DNA from: Tumebacillus amylolyticus
GTDB taxonomy: Bacteria > Bacillota > Bacilli > Tumebacillales > Tumebacillaceae
Assembly: GCF_016722965.1 (NCBI RefSeq)
Contig: NZ_JAEQNB010000001.1
Span: 659,833 to 723,832, forward strand
Reading direction: 5' to 3'
DNA length: 64,000 nucleotides
Part shown: positions 34,701 to 43,196 of the stretch, piece by piece
Numbering within the stretch: the stretch's first letter is position 1
How the letters are laid out: the number at the start of each line of letters is the position of its first letter
Translations under genes and position numbers: made by a program
The notes under the pieces: model-generated
Told to the model about the DNA's origin: nothing
The model's database searches: none
What the model saw: only the letters and a program-made list of their open reading frames with translations

Positions 34701-37700
34701 TGGAGCAACAAATTTCCGACATCTGGCAGGACGTTCTCGGACTTAGCGCCGTGGGGATCGACGACAATTTCTTCGAGGTCGGAGGTCATTCTCTCAGCAT
34801 CGTGCAAATCGAGGTGCGGATAAAAGAAGATCTGGGCCTCTCCGTCCCCACGATGGACCTGTTCCGTTTTCCCACGATCCGTTCGCTTGCCAATCATTTG
34901 CGCACCACGCAAAACACGGAAAGCAAACAGACAACGATGCAAAAAAAATCCACACCCAGCCCCACCGACACCGACATCGCCATCATCGGCATGGCAGGCC
35001 GTTTTCCGGGCGCCGACAACGTCGATGAATTCTGGAACAACTTGGTCGCAGGTGTAGAGTCCGTTAGAGACTTGTCGGAGAAGCAATTGGTGGCGGCGGG
35101 CGTTGACCCAACCCTTTTTCAAGACCCTCGGTATGTGAAGCGCAAGGGCACCTTGGACGGCGTGGAGATGTTCGACGCACCGTTCTTCGGCTTCCCTCCG
35201 CGTGAGGCGCAGATGATGGACCCGCAGCAACGCTTGTTCTTGGAAGTGGGCTGGCAGGCGCTTGAGCACGCGGGATACAGCTCGCACTCCTACTCCGGCC
35301 GAATCGGCGTCTATGGCGGCACGGGAAGACCGGGCTATCTGCTCCATCATCTCAAGACCAACCCGGAGTCTGCCGCAGAGCTTTTCCAGACGACCATTTT
35401 GAATGAAAAAGATTTCCTGTCCACTCGCCTCGCGTACAAACTGAACTTGCGCGGTCCGGCGCTGACGGTGCAAACGGCTTGTTCGACGTCGTTGGTCGCG
35501 GTACACATCGCCTGCCAACAACTGCTTCAGGGAGATTGCGACATGGCGATGGCGGGCGGCGTATCCATCGAGGTTCCGCATGGAACGGGGTATCTCTATC
35601 AGGAGGGGCACATTTTATCCCCCGATGGTCATTGCCGAGCGTTTGATGCCGATGCTCGCGGCACAGTTCGCGGAAGTGGCGGCGCTGTCGTGGTCTTGAA
35701 ACGCCTCGCAGATGCAGAAGCCAACGGAGATACAGTCTGGGCTGTGATCAAAGGCTCGGCGATCAACAACGACGGCAGCATGAAAGTGGGCTATACGGCC
35801 CCGAGCGTGGACGGGCAAGCTGATGCGATTGAACAGGCGCTTCAACGTGCAGGCGTAGATCCGCGCACGATCGGTTTCGTCGAAGCGCACGGTACGGGCA
35901 CGCCGCTGGGCGACCCGATTGAAGTGGCGGCCCTCACGCAGACCTATCGAAAGTACACGGCAGATCAGGGCTACTGCTTCCTCGGCTCGGTAAAAACCAA
36001 CGTCGGGCATCTCGACGCAGCGGCAGGTGTCACAGGCTTGATCAAAGCAGCCCTCGCCCTGCATTACGGCGTCGTTCCGCCCACGCTCCACTTCGAGACG
36101 CCCAACCCGAAACTGAGTTTGGAAACCTCCCCGTTTGTCGTGAACAACCAACCGGCGAAGTGGGATCGCTCCCGAACCTCTCCCCGCCGTGCGGCCGTCT
36201 CTTCCTTTGGCATTGGCGGGACCAACGCCCACGTCATTTTGGAGGAAGCTCCGGAGCAAACAACCACAAGTTCCGGTCGTCCCCATCACGTGCTGATGCT
36301 CTCCGCGAAATCGGAGCGTGCGTTGTCTGCGATGACCGCCAACTTGGAGCAACACTTGCGGGAAAAAACCGATGTGAATCTGGCGGATGTCGCGTACACC
36401 CTGCAAGTGGGACGAACTCATTTTCCGCATCGTCAAGCCGTGGTCTGTGACAGCCGTTCCGGGGCGGTGGAAGCTCTGGCGACTCCATCCCAACGCCAAA
36501 CCGCTGTAGGGATGCCAACCGCCAACTCGCGTGTGGTCTTCCTGTTCCCCGGTCAAGGGTTGCAAAAAGTGAACATGGGACGGGACTTGTACGAATCGGA
36601 GCCCGAGTTCCGCGAGTGCGTGGATGCTTGTGCGGAACTTCTGCATCCGTTGCTGGGCCTTGATCTGCGCACGGTGCTCTATCCGGAGCAACAGGACGTC
36701 GAGAAGTCTGCGGCACGACTCGCCCAGACCGCCATCACACAACCTGCTCTGTTCGTCGTCGAGTACGCGCTGTCCCGTTTGCTCATGACGTGGGGCGTTC
36801 ACCCGCAAGCGATGATGGGACACAGCTTGGGGGAGTACGTCGCGGCTTGCTTGGCGGGCGTGATGACCTTGCCCGATGCACTCAAACTGGTCGCCGCTCG
36901 CGGGCAATTGGTGCAAAAACTGCCCGGCGGTGCGATGCTTGCCGTCGAGTCCACACCTGAACAACTCCATCCTTTCTTGAAAAAAGGTGTCGATCTTGCG
37001 GTGGTCAACGGTCCGCAGGCGTGCGTGCTCGCGGGAACGGTCGAAGCAATGGAAGCTCTGCAAAACGAACTCACAGAGGCGGGCTTGCGTTGGCAAAACG
37101 TGCGAACCTCACATGCCTTCCATTCTTCGATGCTCGACCCGATTCTGGACGAGTTCTCGGCTATCGTCAGCGAAATCGATTTGCATGAACCGAAGATTCC
37201 CTATGTCACGAACGTCACCGGCACGTGGGTCACTCCGCAAGAAGCGACCGACCCGGCTCATTGGGTTCGGCACATGCGTCAAACGGTGCTTTTTGCAGAC
37301 GGGCTCCATCCCTTGTTGCAAGAACCGGGAGGCATCGTCTTGGAAGTGGGTCCGGGTCAGGCGTTCACCTCGGTCGTGAAACGTCATCCGAAAAAAGACA
37401 ACGTGGTCTTGGCCGCCCCGACGCTTGCGACGACTTCGGATTCCTCTGACTACACCACATTGCTCATGACCTTGGGCCGCCTCTGGATCGCGGGACTTAC
37501 GCCCGAATGGGAGAACCTGTACGCGCATGAAGCTCGGCGGCGTGTGGCGTTGCCCGTATATCCCTTCGACCGCCATCGGTACTGGTTGGAAGCTCGTCCG
37601 ACTTCTCAGATGCACGGGGAGTGGATGGACGAAGTCGCCGCGACTTCCGAAGCGGAGTACGAGCCGACCCAAGTCGAATACCGCCCCGATCCGAAAGTGA

Positions 37701-38776
37701 TCGGGCCTCGGGACGAGGTGGAGTTGGAACTGGTCAAAGTGTTCGAGGAAGTCTTGGGCATGGCGCCAGTCGGCGTCACCGACAGTTTCTTCGACTTGGG
37801 GGGAAGCTCGCTGTCCGCCCTGAGCGTCATGATCCGTCTGGAACAGGTCTTCGGCACCTCGCTCTCCAACGCAGTCTTGCTCGAAAGCCCGACGGTCGAA
37901 GCGTTGGCGCAAGTGTTGCGAGCGGGAGGCAAGTCGTCGGGAAGTTCGCGCATGGTGGGAATTCGAACGACGGGCAAGCAAGCGCCGATCTTCTGCATTC
38001 ATCCCTATGGCGGGCATACGACAGGCTATTTTGAGCTGATCCGTTATCTGGGAGCCGATCAGCCGGTCTACGGCATCCAGTCGAGCGGGTTGCAGGGGGA
38101 AGCAGTTCCCTTCACTCGATTTGAAGACATGGCGACCGACTACATTCAATTGATCAAATCGAAGCAGCCGGTCGGTCCCTACACGCTCGTCGGGCACTCG
38201 ATGGGCGGATGCATTGCGTATGAGATGGCTCAGCAATTGCGGCAAGTGGGAGAAGAGGTTGCCCTGCTGGCCCTCTTGGATTCCCGTGCCCAGAATTTCA
38301 GCGTACAACCCCTCTATCGAAACGGCGAATACGGCGAGATGGCAAGCAAAGGCTGGCTCAGTGACGAAGCGGTGATGCTTGGCATCCTGCTTCCGAAGTT
38401 GTCGTTGGACTGGGAGCAATTGCGCGGGATTCCGACCGAAGAACACTGGCTCCATGCGCTGGAAGCTGCCAAGAAACAGGGCTTGCTGCCGCTTGGCACC
38501 GGGGAAGACCAAATTCGGAACCTGCTCGCCGTAACCCGAGCAAACGATGAAGCGCTGCGCACCTACCAACCGCAGCCGTATCAGGGAGATCTCTTGCTCT
38601 TCTGCGGCGAAGACGGTTTCGCCAAGCAGTTCGGGGAACCTGAATTGGGCTGGGGCGACTTGGTTTCCGGGAGATTCGAAGCGGTGCAGGTGCCCGGCAA
38701 TCACCACAGCATCATGACGGGAACGAACGTCGAGGCCGTCGCACGACATTTGCAAAAACGTCTCCGTGAGTTGTAA
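31742..38776 (+). CDS. Hybrid NRPS-PKS, C-A-PCP-KS-AT-ACP-TE
   Basis: A single-protein assembly line of 2344 residues. Condensation domain (about 10-450) with HHIASDTW, where the usual Gly of HHxxxDG is Thr. Adenylation (about 475-970) with TSGSTGRPKG; its pocket reads D-A-S-T-V-A-A-V-G by alignment, suggesting an aromatic or other hydrophobic residue. Carrier GGHSL (about 985-1060). Ketosynthase (about 1076-1510) with QTACSTS and EAHGTGT. Acyltransferase (about 1598-1910) with GHSLGE and HAFHS, so malonyl-CoA. Carrier GGSSL (about 1990-2060). Thioesterase (about 2080-2340) with GHSMGG and GNHHS. No KR is present, so a beta-keto product is expected, such as a pyrrolidinedione or similar. The ATG at 31742 has GGGGGA 8 bases upstream. 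Confidence 0.95.
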   Translation: MNTGILGKKTEVSPVVAALSRGQRAMWFLWNMNRSGAEYGLPMAWTVPSTLDITALQGAMQDLVARHPIMRTTYAVRQGEPVQVIHPEGEAHLQLVDASGWDTEQLHSHLIEETHAPFDLEKGPVFRAHLFSRSHNEHVLLLNSHHIASDTWTLIVLMEELGMLYRSRVAGLSPDLPPTGLSYTDYVLWQDQMLADSRGAEHWDYWQSLLAAPPVLDLPTDRPRPLVQTHNGAGYPFELSREVTTELRKLAKSEDVTFYTVLLATFYVLLYRYTGQEDLVVGSPRFGRPPVGYERTLGYFASPCALRTQVDGEMSYSRFLTQVRKVLVGAKEHQDFPFPLLVERLGLQRDLSRSPVFQVAFTYQKSHLAHMQGVAAARMGFGGAQIDLSGLQLESYPLEQHSVKFDLDFVVEEVDGSLRAVCWYNTDLWNGETIGYLVDHYQGLLVGAAQNPHERLDRLPMLTTRELEAYSAWNATEAPFSERCAHHLFEERAARTPHAPALRFGGREISYDELNRRANRLAHHLRRLGLKKGQLVGLSMERRPELVIGVLAILKAGGAYLPLDPTYPQDRLTYMVEDAEVRLLLTQESLRGQLPAEGVQQVFVDGDSAALEQEPTDNLESWSTPDDLAYVIYTSGSTGRPKGVLLEHRGLSNLVLAQIEAFEIDSDSRVLQFASFSFDASVSEIFTTLCAGATLCLAPKSDVIPGSALVATLNENAVTVVTLPPTVLALLQPADVPTLKTVVTAGEACSLELAKRWAEGRRFVNAYGPTEATVGATFAHLHPDTDRVTIGRPIANAKVYILDTFGQPTALGVAGEMYIAGVGLARGYLGRPDLTAERFLPDPFGQPGERMYKTGDLARWLPDGRLEFLGRLDHQVKIRGFRIELGELESVIAEYTGIREALVVARTEKNGDQRLVAYAISHDVTGSSVADVKAYVQSKLPDFMVPSAFIFLEKWPLTPNGKIDRKALPAPTERKAASNTILPQDPLEQQISDIWQDVLGLSAVGIDDNFFEVGGHSLSIVQIEVRIKEDLGLSVPTMDLFRFPTIRSLANHLRTTQNTESKQTTMQKKSTPSPTDTDIAIIGMAGRFPGADNVDEFWNNLVAGVESVRDLSEKQLVAAGVDPTLFQDPRYVKRKGTLDGVEMFDAPFFGFPPREAQMMDPQQRLFLEVGWQALEHAGYSSHSYSGRIGVYGGTGRPGYLLHHLKTNPESAAELFQTTILNEKDFLSTRLAYKLNLRGPALTVQTACSTSLVAVHIACQQLLQGDCDMAMAGGVSIEVPHGTGYLYQEGHILSPDGHCRAFDADARGTVRGSGGAVVVLKRLADAEANGDTVWAVIKGSAINNDGSMKVGYTAPSVDGQADAIEQALQRAGVDPRTIGFVEAHGTGTPLGDPIEVAALTQTYRKYTADQGYCFLGSVKTNVGHLDAAAGVTGLIKAALALHYGVVPPTLHFETPNPKLSLETSPFVVNNQPAKWDRSRTSPRRAAVSSFGIGGTNAHVILEEAPEQTTTSSGRPHHVLMLSAKSERALSAMTANLEQHLREKTDVNLADVAYTLQVGRTHFPHRQAVVCDSRSGAVEALATPSQRQTAVGMPTANSRVVFLFPGQGLQKVNMGRDLYESEPEFRECVDACAELLHPLLGLDLRTVLYPEQQDVEKSAARLAQTAITQPALFVVEYALSRLLMTWGVHPQAMMGHSLGEYVAACLAGVMTLPDALKLVAARGQLVQKLPGGAMLAVESTPEQLHPFLKKGVDLAVVNGPQACVLAGTVEAMEALQNELTEAGLRWQNVRTSHAFHSSMLDPILDEFSAIVSEIDLHEPKIPYVTNVTGTWVTPQEATDPAHWVRHMRQTVLFADGLHPLLQEPGGIVLEVGPGQAFTSVVKRHPKKDNVVLAAPTLATTSDSSDYTTLLMTLGRLWIAGLTPEWENLYAHEARRRVALPVYPFDRHRYWLEARPTSQMHGEWMDEVAATSEAEYEPTQVEYRPDPKVIGPRDEVELELVKVFEEVLGMAPVGVTDSFFDLGGSSLSALSVMIRLEQVFGTSLSNAVLLESPTVEALAQVLRAGGKSSGSSRMVGIRTTGKQAPIFCIHPYGGHTTGYFELIRYLGADQPVYGIQSSGLQGEAVPFTRFEDMATDYIQLIKSKQPVGPYTLVGHSMGGCIAYEMAQQLRQVGEEVALLALLDSRAQNFSVQPLYRNGEYGEMASKGWLSDEAVMLGILLPKLSLDWEQLRGIPTEEHWLHALEAAKKQGLLPLGTGEDQIRNLLAVTRANDEALRTYQPQPYQGDLLLFCGEDGFAKQFGEPELGWGDLVSGRFEAVQVPGNHHSIMTGTNVEAVARHLQKRLREL

Positions 38777-38777
38777 A

Positions 38778-38805
38778 CTTGTAAAGATATAGAATCTTTT
38801 ACAAG
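38778..38805 (+). repeat. Inverted repeat between NRPS-PKS and aldolase genes
   Basis: CTTGTAAAGAT (38778-38788) and ATCTTTTACAAG (38794-38805) form an 11-bp stem with a single bulge and a 5-base loop, right after the thioesterase stop and 11 bases before the aldolase start. It could be a processing or stabilising hairpin, an operator, or a weak attenuator. Confidence 0.6.
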
Positions 38806-38816
38806 CGGGTGATAAA

Positions 38817-39584
38817 ATGACGACCTTCAAACAACAGCTCCTCTCAGGGAATTCTCTCTACGGAACTTGGTTGCGAATTCCCCATCCGACGATTGTTGAA
38901 ATCATCGGCAGAAGCGGTTTTGACTTCCTCCATCTCGACATGGAGCACGGGCCGATCGGGAACAACGAAGTGGATACGCTGCTCCTCGCCGCGAATGCAA
39001 CGGGGACTCCGACGCTGGTGCGAGTGCCGCACGTGGACGAATCCTTGATCGGGCGCGTGCTGGACCTTGGAGCTACGGGCGTCATCATCCCGAGAATCAA
39101 CGGTGCCAAAGACGCGCAGGCTGCGATCTCCGCCGCATTTTTCGCCCCGATGGGTCAGCGCGGGCTCGGGGGAGCCTGTCGGGCCAACGGGTACGGTGCG
39201 GTCGGGTTTCAGGAATTTGCAACACAGGCGAACGACACCACCAACCTGATCTTGCAAATCGAGACCAAACAAGCGGTGGAGCGGATCGACGAGATCCTGG
39301 AAGTTTCCGCTGCGGCGGTTGATCTGTACTTCATCGGTCCGGCAGACTTGTCGCAATCCCTGGGCGTGCCGGGGCAGTTTGACGACCCGCTCTTGCAAGA
39401 AACGATCCAATGGCTGGTCAAGCGCATCAAAAAAAGGGGCAAGGAGATCGGCATCCACCTGCCCCACCCGAGCATGCGCCAACACTACGCAGACTTGGGA
39501 ATCCGCTACTTCACCTCTTCGTTCGACATCGGAATCGTCTCCGAAGGGGCGAAATCACTGCTCAAGGCGTGCAAGCAGGAATAA
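38817..39584 (+). CDS. HpcH/HpaI-family class II aldolase
   Basis: A 255-residue metal-dependent aldolase of the HpcH/HpaI (2,4-dihydroxyhept-2-ene-1,7-dioate aldolase) family. Conserved pieces are FDFLHLDMEHGP (residues about 35-46), the metal ligands in LQIET (Glu) and DLYFIGPADLSQS (Asp), and the PRINGAKDAQAAI segment. Family members cleave or form 2-keto acids with aldehydes. It begins 41 bases after the NRPS-PKS with GGGTGA before the ATG, so the two are probably co-transcribed; it may supply or tailor a building block. A purely catabolic role is the alternative. Confidence 0.9.
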   Translation: MTTFKQQLLSGNSLYGTWLRIPHPTIVEIIGRSGFDFLHLDMEHGPIGNNEVDTLLLAANATGTPTLVRVPHVDESLIGRVLDLGATGVIIPRINGAKDAQAAISAAFFAPMGQRGLGGACRANGYGAVGFQEFATQANDTTNLILQIETKQAVERIDEILEVSAAAVDLYFIGPADLSQSLGVPGQFDDPLLQETIQWLVKRIKKRGKEIGIHLPHPSMRQHYADLGIRYFTSSFDIGIVSEGAKSLLKACKQE

Positions 39585-39624
39585 CGAGGACAACCACGAA
39601 TAACATATGTAGGAAGATTAACTT

Positions 39625-39806
39625 CATAGGTCAGCAACGAGGTGCCCTTGTCAATTGAAGCAAGGGGTAACAGGGAATCGGGTGAAAGTCCCGAGCGGTC
39701 CCGCCACTGTAACCGAGGAGTTCTCTCTCACGTATGTCACTCAATCCTTCGCGATTGGGGAAGACGAGAGAGCGCGATGATCCGGAAGCCAGGAGACCTA
39801 CCTACG
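39625..39806 (+). promoter_or_regulatory. Cobalamin (AdoCbl) riboswitch
   Basis: Diagnostic blocks in order: GAGGTGCC, AGGGAATCGGGTGAAAGTCC, then GCGGTCCCGCCACTGT (B12 box region), a variable arm, and GAAGCCAGGAGACCTACC. It lies upstream of two NiCoT genes, a typical target because cobalt is needed for B12. A terminator follows at 39902, consistent with transcriptional control. Confidence 0.96.
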
Positions 39807-39901
39807 TTCGCTACACCCAATGTGCCTTCGCGGAAAGGAGTGGTGTGCAATGGAACGACTAGGTTTCTCTGTTTGGGTATCGTCTGTCCAATTGTTCACG
39901 T

Positions 39902-39929
39902 AACCCCATCCGTTTGGATGGGGTTTTTT
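39902..39929 (+). terminator. Terminator of the cobalamin riboswitch
   Basis: AACCCCATCC / GGATGGGGTT stem with TTTTTT, between the aptamer and the first NiCoT gene. Confidence 0.9.
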
Positions 39930-39970
39930 GTTGTGTCAGATCGAGGGGAAAACAGAGGAGGAACCATACA

Positions 39971-40765
39971 ATGGAAAATTTCTCGTTGCTTGCACTGGTA
40001 TTCGTACTCGGTTTGCGTCACGGCTTGGACGCAGACCATCTGGCTTGTATTGACGGGTTGACCCGCTATAACTTGCGCCAAGGCAGAAAAACGGCGCGCT
40101 GGGTCGGCACCCTGTTCTCATTCGGTCACGGCTTGGTGGTAGCGACGGTCGCCATCATTTTGTCGATGATCTCCAAGGACTTCACGTTCCCCGACTACTT
40201 CGATACGATCGTCACTTGGATTTCTGTCGTTTCGCTCGCTTTGATCGGCTGCTTGAACGCGATGAACCTGATTCGAAACCGCTCGGAACAGGCCGATTTT
40301 TCCGTTCAGGGGATCAAGGGGAGATTCATCCCGCGTGTCGCCCGCGAAACGACCAACCCGTTCCTGATCATCGGGATCGGGGGGATGTTCGCTCTCGCAG
40401 CCGATACGGTTTCTCAGACTTCGGTCTGGGCGCTGGCATCCGGCAATGCGGACGGCTATTTGCCGTATGTACTGGGGCTTACGTTCATGGCGGGGATGAT
40501 GTTGACCGATACGATCGACTCGTTGGTTGCGTATCGGATGTTGACCCAGTCGGGGAAGCTCGGACGCACCGCTTCCAAAGTGATGGGCTGGGTGATCGTC
40601 GCGCTTGCTTTCGGGGTTTCGTTCTATGAGGCGTTTACCTACTTCAATCCGTGGGCGGAGTTGGACTTTGAAGTGGTTGGAGTTGTGATCTTCTGCGCCT
40701 TGCTGATTTGCTTTGGCGGCGTTCGTTTGGTGTCGAGTAGGAATACGACGGTCACCAATGAATAG
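39971..40765 (+). CDS. NiCoT-family nickel/cobalt permease, copy 1
   Basis: A 264-residue membrane protein with the NiCoT signature RHGLDADHL (residues about 15-23) in the first helix, the second motif LFSFGHGLVVATVA, and a third region GGMFALAADTVSQTSVWAL. Seven to eight hydrophobic segments. AGAGGAGG precedes the ATG. Control by the cobalamin riboswitch implies cobalt import for B12 synthesis, rather than nickel. The second copy follows 37 bases after the stop. Confidence 0.92.
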   Translation: MENFSLLALVFVLGLRHGLDADHLACIDGLTRYNLRQGRKTARWVGTLFSFGHGLVVATVAIILSMISKDFTFPDYFDTIVTWISVVSLALIGCLNAMNLIRNRSEQADFSVQGIKGRFIPRVARETTNPFLIIGIGGMFALAADTVSQTSVWALASGNADGYLPYVLGLTFMAGMMLTDTIDSLVAYRMLTQSGKLGRTASKVMGWVIVALAFGVSFYEAFTYFNPWAELDFEVVGVVIFCALLICFGGVRLVSSRNTTVTNE

Positions 40766-40802
40766 GCTGTAGGCAGAAGGTAGAGGCAGGGAGGAATGGC
40801 GA

Positions 40803-41594
40803 ATGGATGCATTTTCATGGCTTGCACTCGTCTTTGTACTCGGTCTCCGGCATGGGCTGGACGCAGATCATCTCGCTTTTATCGATGGGTTGGCACGGCA
40901 TAACCTGCACTTGGGGCGGAGAATCACGCCTTGGGTGGGGACTTTGTTTTCCTTTGGCCACGGATTGGTGGTGGCAACGGTCGCCGTCATTTTGGCTGAG
41001 ATTTCTCGGGACTTCACGTATCCCGACTATTTTGACATCATCGGCACGTGGGTCTCGATTGGGTCGCTGGCGCTCGTCGGTGGTTTGAATCTGGTGAATC
41101 TGCTTCGAAATTCCTCGGAGCAAACCGACTTCGCCCCGCAGGGAATCAAGGGACGATTCCTACCGCGAGCGGCGCGTGAGACGACCAATCCGTTTTTGAT
41201 CATCTTGACGGGGGGCGTGTTTGCGCTGGCGGCCGATACGGTCACGCAGACTTCGGTCTGGGCGCTGGCAGCGGGACATGCGGATCAGAGGTTTCTTCCC
41301 TTGCTCTTGGGACTTGCGTTTATGGTCGGGATGATGCTGACCGATACGGTCGATTCGCTGGTTGCCTACCGGTTGTTGGCGAAGTCCGGCCGATTCGGTC
41401 GAACCGCTTCGAAAGCGATGGGGTGGCTGATCGTCGTGTTGGCGTTCGGGGTGTCTTTTTATGAGTCTTTCACGTGGTTTCATCCTGGGGCGGAGATCGA
41501 CTTTGAAGTGGTTGGGGTTGTTTTGTTTGCCTTGCTGGCGCTGAGTTTCGGCGGGGTTCGTTGGATCTTGAGAAAAAAGACCGTGCTCCCTTAG
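40803..41594 (+). CDS. NiCoT-family nickel/cobalt permease, copy 2
   Basis: A 263-residue paralogue of the preceding gene, highly similar along its whole length (same RHGLDADHL, LFSFGHGLVVATVAV and ALAADTVTQTSVWAL motifs), so a tandem duplication. It has its own GGGAGG site and shares the riboswitch-controlled transcript. The two copies differ mainly in the loops after the second and fifth helices, and might differ in metal preference or affinity. Confidence 0.92.
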   Translation: MDAFSWLALVFVLGLRHGLDADHLAFIDGLARHNLHLGRRITPWVGTLFSFGHGLVVATVAVILAEISRDFTYPDYFDIIGTWVSIGSLALVGGLNLVNLLRNSSEQTDFAPQGIKGRFLPRAARETTNPFLIILTGGVFALAADTVTQTSVWALAAGHADQRFLPLLLGLAFMVGMMLTDTVDSLVAYRLLAKSGRFGRTASKAMGWLIVVLAFGVSFYESFTWFHPGAEIDFEVVGVVLFALLALSFGGVRWILRKKTVLP

Positions 41595-41616
41595 TGGAGA
41601 GCACGGTCTTTTTTTC
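41579..41616. terminator. Bidirectional terminator between NiCoT-2 and yjcZ-like gene
   Basis: GACCGTGCTC / GAGCACGGTC stem, A6 on the left and T9 on the right. It overlaps the end of the NiCoT-2 coding region and abuts the stop of the minus-strand micropeptide. Confidence 0.9.
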
Positions 41617-41751
41617 TTAGCAACCGCAACCGCCAGTTGCTGCGCCGCCAACTGCGCCGCCGCCGTAACCCGGAACGAGCAAGAAGAACAGAACGAAGAT
41701 GATCAGAAACACAACCGCCCAACGAGTGTAACCGCCAAATGCACCGTACAT
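41617..41751 (-). CDS. YjcZ-family sporulation micropeptide
   Basis: A 44-residue protein with one transmembrane segment (about residues 11-28, WAVVFLIIFVLFFLLVPG) between a Gly/Tyr-rich N-terminus (MYGAFGGYTR) and a Gly/Ala/Cys tail (GGGAVGGAATGGCGC). This is the layout of the YjcZ/YoaF tiny membrane proteins found in spore formers. GAGGAGGG lies 6 bases before the ATG on the minus strand. Confidence 0.8.
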   Translation of the reverse strand: MYGAFGGYTRWAVVFLIIFVLFFLLVPGYGGGAVGGAATGGCGC

Positions 41752-41938
41752 GAGATTCCCTCCTCTCAAGTGGTTTTGCTACATTCTATTGAAGAGGAGG
41801 GACAAACGGGACGGCGCTTGTCTTGGGTCATCTGCCCAATATTCGGGGCAGTTGCCAAATGGCACCAGACAAGGGATACTGAACCTAACAGCATGGAATC
41901 CTTTTTTTACATACAACGAAGAGGAAAGGGGCCGGATC

Positions 41939-43156
41939 ATGGAGAGAATGTCTCTCCTGCGCGAACCGAAGCAACGGAAACTGCTGTTCAGCGCGGGACT
42001 TAGCTGGATGTTCGACGCGATGGACGTGGGGATGATCTCGTTTATCGTGGCGGCACTGGCGGTGGAATGGAAGTTGGGCGCGCAGCAGATCGGACTGCTG
42101 ACCGCGATCAATTCAATTGGGATGGCGGCGGGCGCGGCGGTTGCAGGCGTGCTCGCCGACCGCTACGGACGTCGGGCCGTTCTGGTCTGGACGTTGCTGA
42201 TCTTCTCCGCCGCAAGCGGCGTGTCCGCACTGGCGGGAAGCTTTGCCATTCTCTGTGTGCTGCGTTTCATCGCAGGCTTTGGCTTGGGAGGTGAGCTTCC
42301 TGTCGCATCGACGCTCGTCTCCGAATCGGTGCCGATTCGGGAGCGCGGGCGTGCCGTCGTTCTGCTCGAAAGCTTCTGGGCGGCAGGTTGGATCGTGGCG
42401 GCGTTGATCTCGTACTTCGTGATCCCCGACTACGGATGGCGCACGGCGTTTGTGATCTCGGCGATCCCGGCGTTGTACGCGTTGTACGTGAGACAAGCCA
42501 TCGAAGATTCGCCGCGTTTTACCGAGTTGCAAAGCGAGAGGGTGCCGCTTGGGAAGCGGCTGGCGCTGGTCTGGTCGGCGGAGCACCGCAGATCGACGAT
42601 CACGCTGTGGATTTTGTGGTTCACCGTGGTGTTCTCCTACTACGGCATGTTCCTCTGGCTGCCCACGATTATGGTCATGAAGGGCCTCACCCTCGTCAAA
42701 AGTTTCGAATACGTCCTGATCATGACTCTCGCGCAACTTCCCGGCTATTTCACCGCCGCGTACTTGATCGAGCGATTCGGTCGTAAGTTCGTGCTGGTCA
42801 CGTACTTGCTCCTGACCGCCGCCAGCGCCGTTTGGATGGCCCTGTCGCTGAGTGCCGGGTCGATGATGGCGGCGGGAATTTGCCTCTCGTTCTTCAACCT
42901 CGGGGCTTGGGGCGGGATGTATGCGTACACGCCGGAGTTGTATCCAACCGCCGTTCGTTCCACGGGAGTTGGACTGGCGGCCTCGTTTGGTCGCATCGGC
43001 GGCGTCATCGGGCCGTACCTCGTCGGGATGCTGGTCGCGCAAAAAACGGCGCTCACCTCGATCTTCCTGATCTTCTTCGTCGCGATCCTCCTCGGAGCGT
43101 TCGCCGTGCTGTTCCTCGGCAAAGAAACCAAGGGAACAGACCCCGACCGCATGTAA
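41939..43156 (+). CDS. MFS transporter, aromatic acid/niacin (NiaP/AAHS-like)
   Basis: A 405-residue MFS transporter with 12 segments. Features: the opening MFDAMDVGMISFIVAALA, the loop-A motif GVLADRYGRRA, and GFGLGGELPVASTLVSE followed by RGRAVVLLES after segment 4, a pattern of the aromatic acid:H+ symporter / NiaP / sugar-porter-like group. The middle loop has SPRFTELQSERVPLGKRL. The ATG at 41939 follows GAGGAAAGGGG, and the longer in-frame lead has no site. The substrate is unknown; niacin or an aromatic carboxylate is a guess by family. Confidence 0.87.
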   Translation: MERMSLLREPKQRKLLFSAGLSWMFDAMDVGMISFIVAALAVEWKLGAQQIGLLTAINSIGMAAGAAVAGVLADRYGRRAVLVWTLLIFSAASGVSALAGSFAILCVLRFIAGFGLGGELPVASTLVSESVPIRERGRAVVLLESFWAAGWIVAALISYFVIPDYGWRTAFVISAIPALYALYVRQAIEDSPRFTELQSERVPLGKRLALVWSAEHRRSTITLWILWFTVVFSYYGMFLWLPTIMVMKGLTLVKSFEYVLIMTLAQLPGYFTAAYLIERFGRKFVLVTYLLLTAASAVWMALSLSAGSMMAAGICLSFFNLGAWGGMYAYTPELYPTAVRSTGVGLAASFGRIGGVIGPYLVGMLVAQKTALTSIFLIFFVAILLGAFAVLFLGKETKGTDPDRM

Positions 43157-43196
43157 AAAAACGGCTGGCCTCCATATGGAGACCAGCCGTTTTTTC
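43155..43196. terminator. Bidirectional terminator between convergent MFS and ecsC-like genes
   Basis: ACGGCTGG-CTCC / GGAG-CCAGCCGT stem with A7 and T6 flanks, symmetrical for both strands. Confidence 0.9.

Noticed and set aside
37109..38830. Minus-strand open frame of 573 codons opposite the hybrid NRPS-PKS
   Set aside because: Antisense shadow of the AT-ACP-TE region with no recognisable family.
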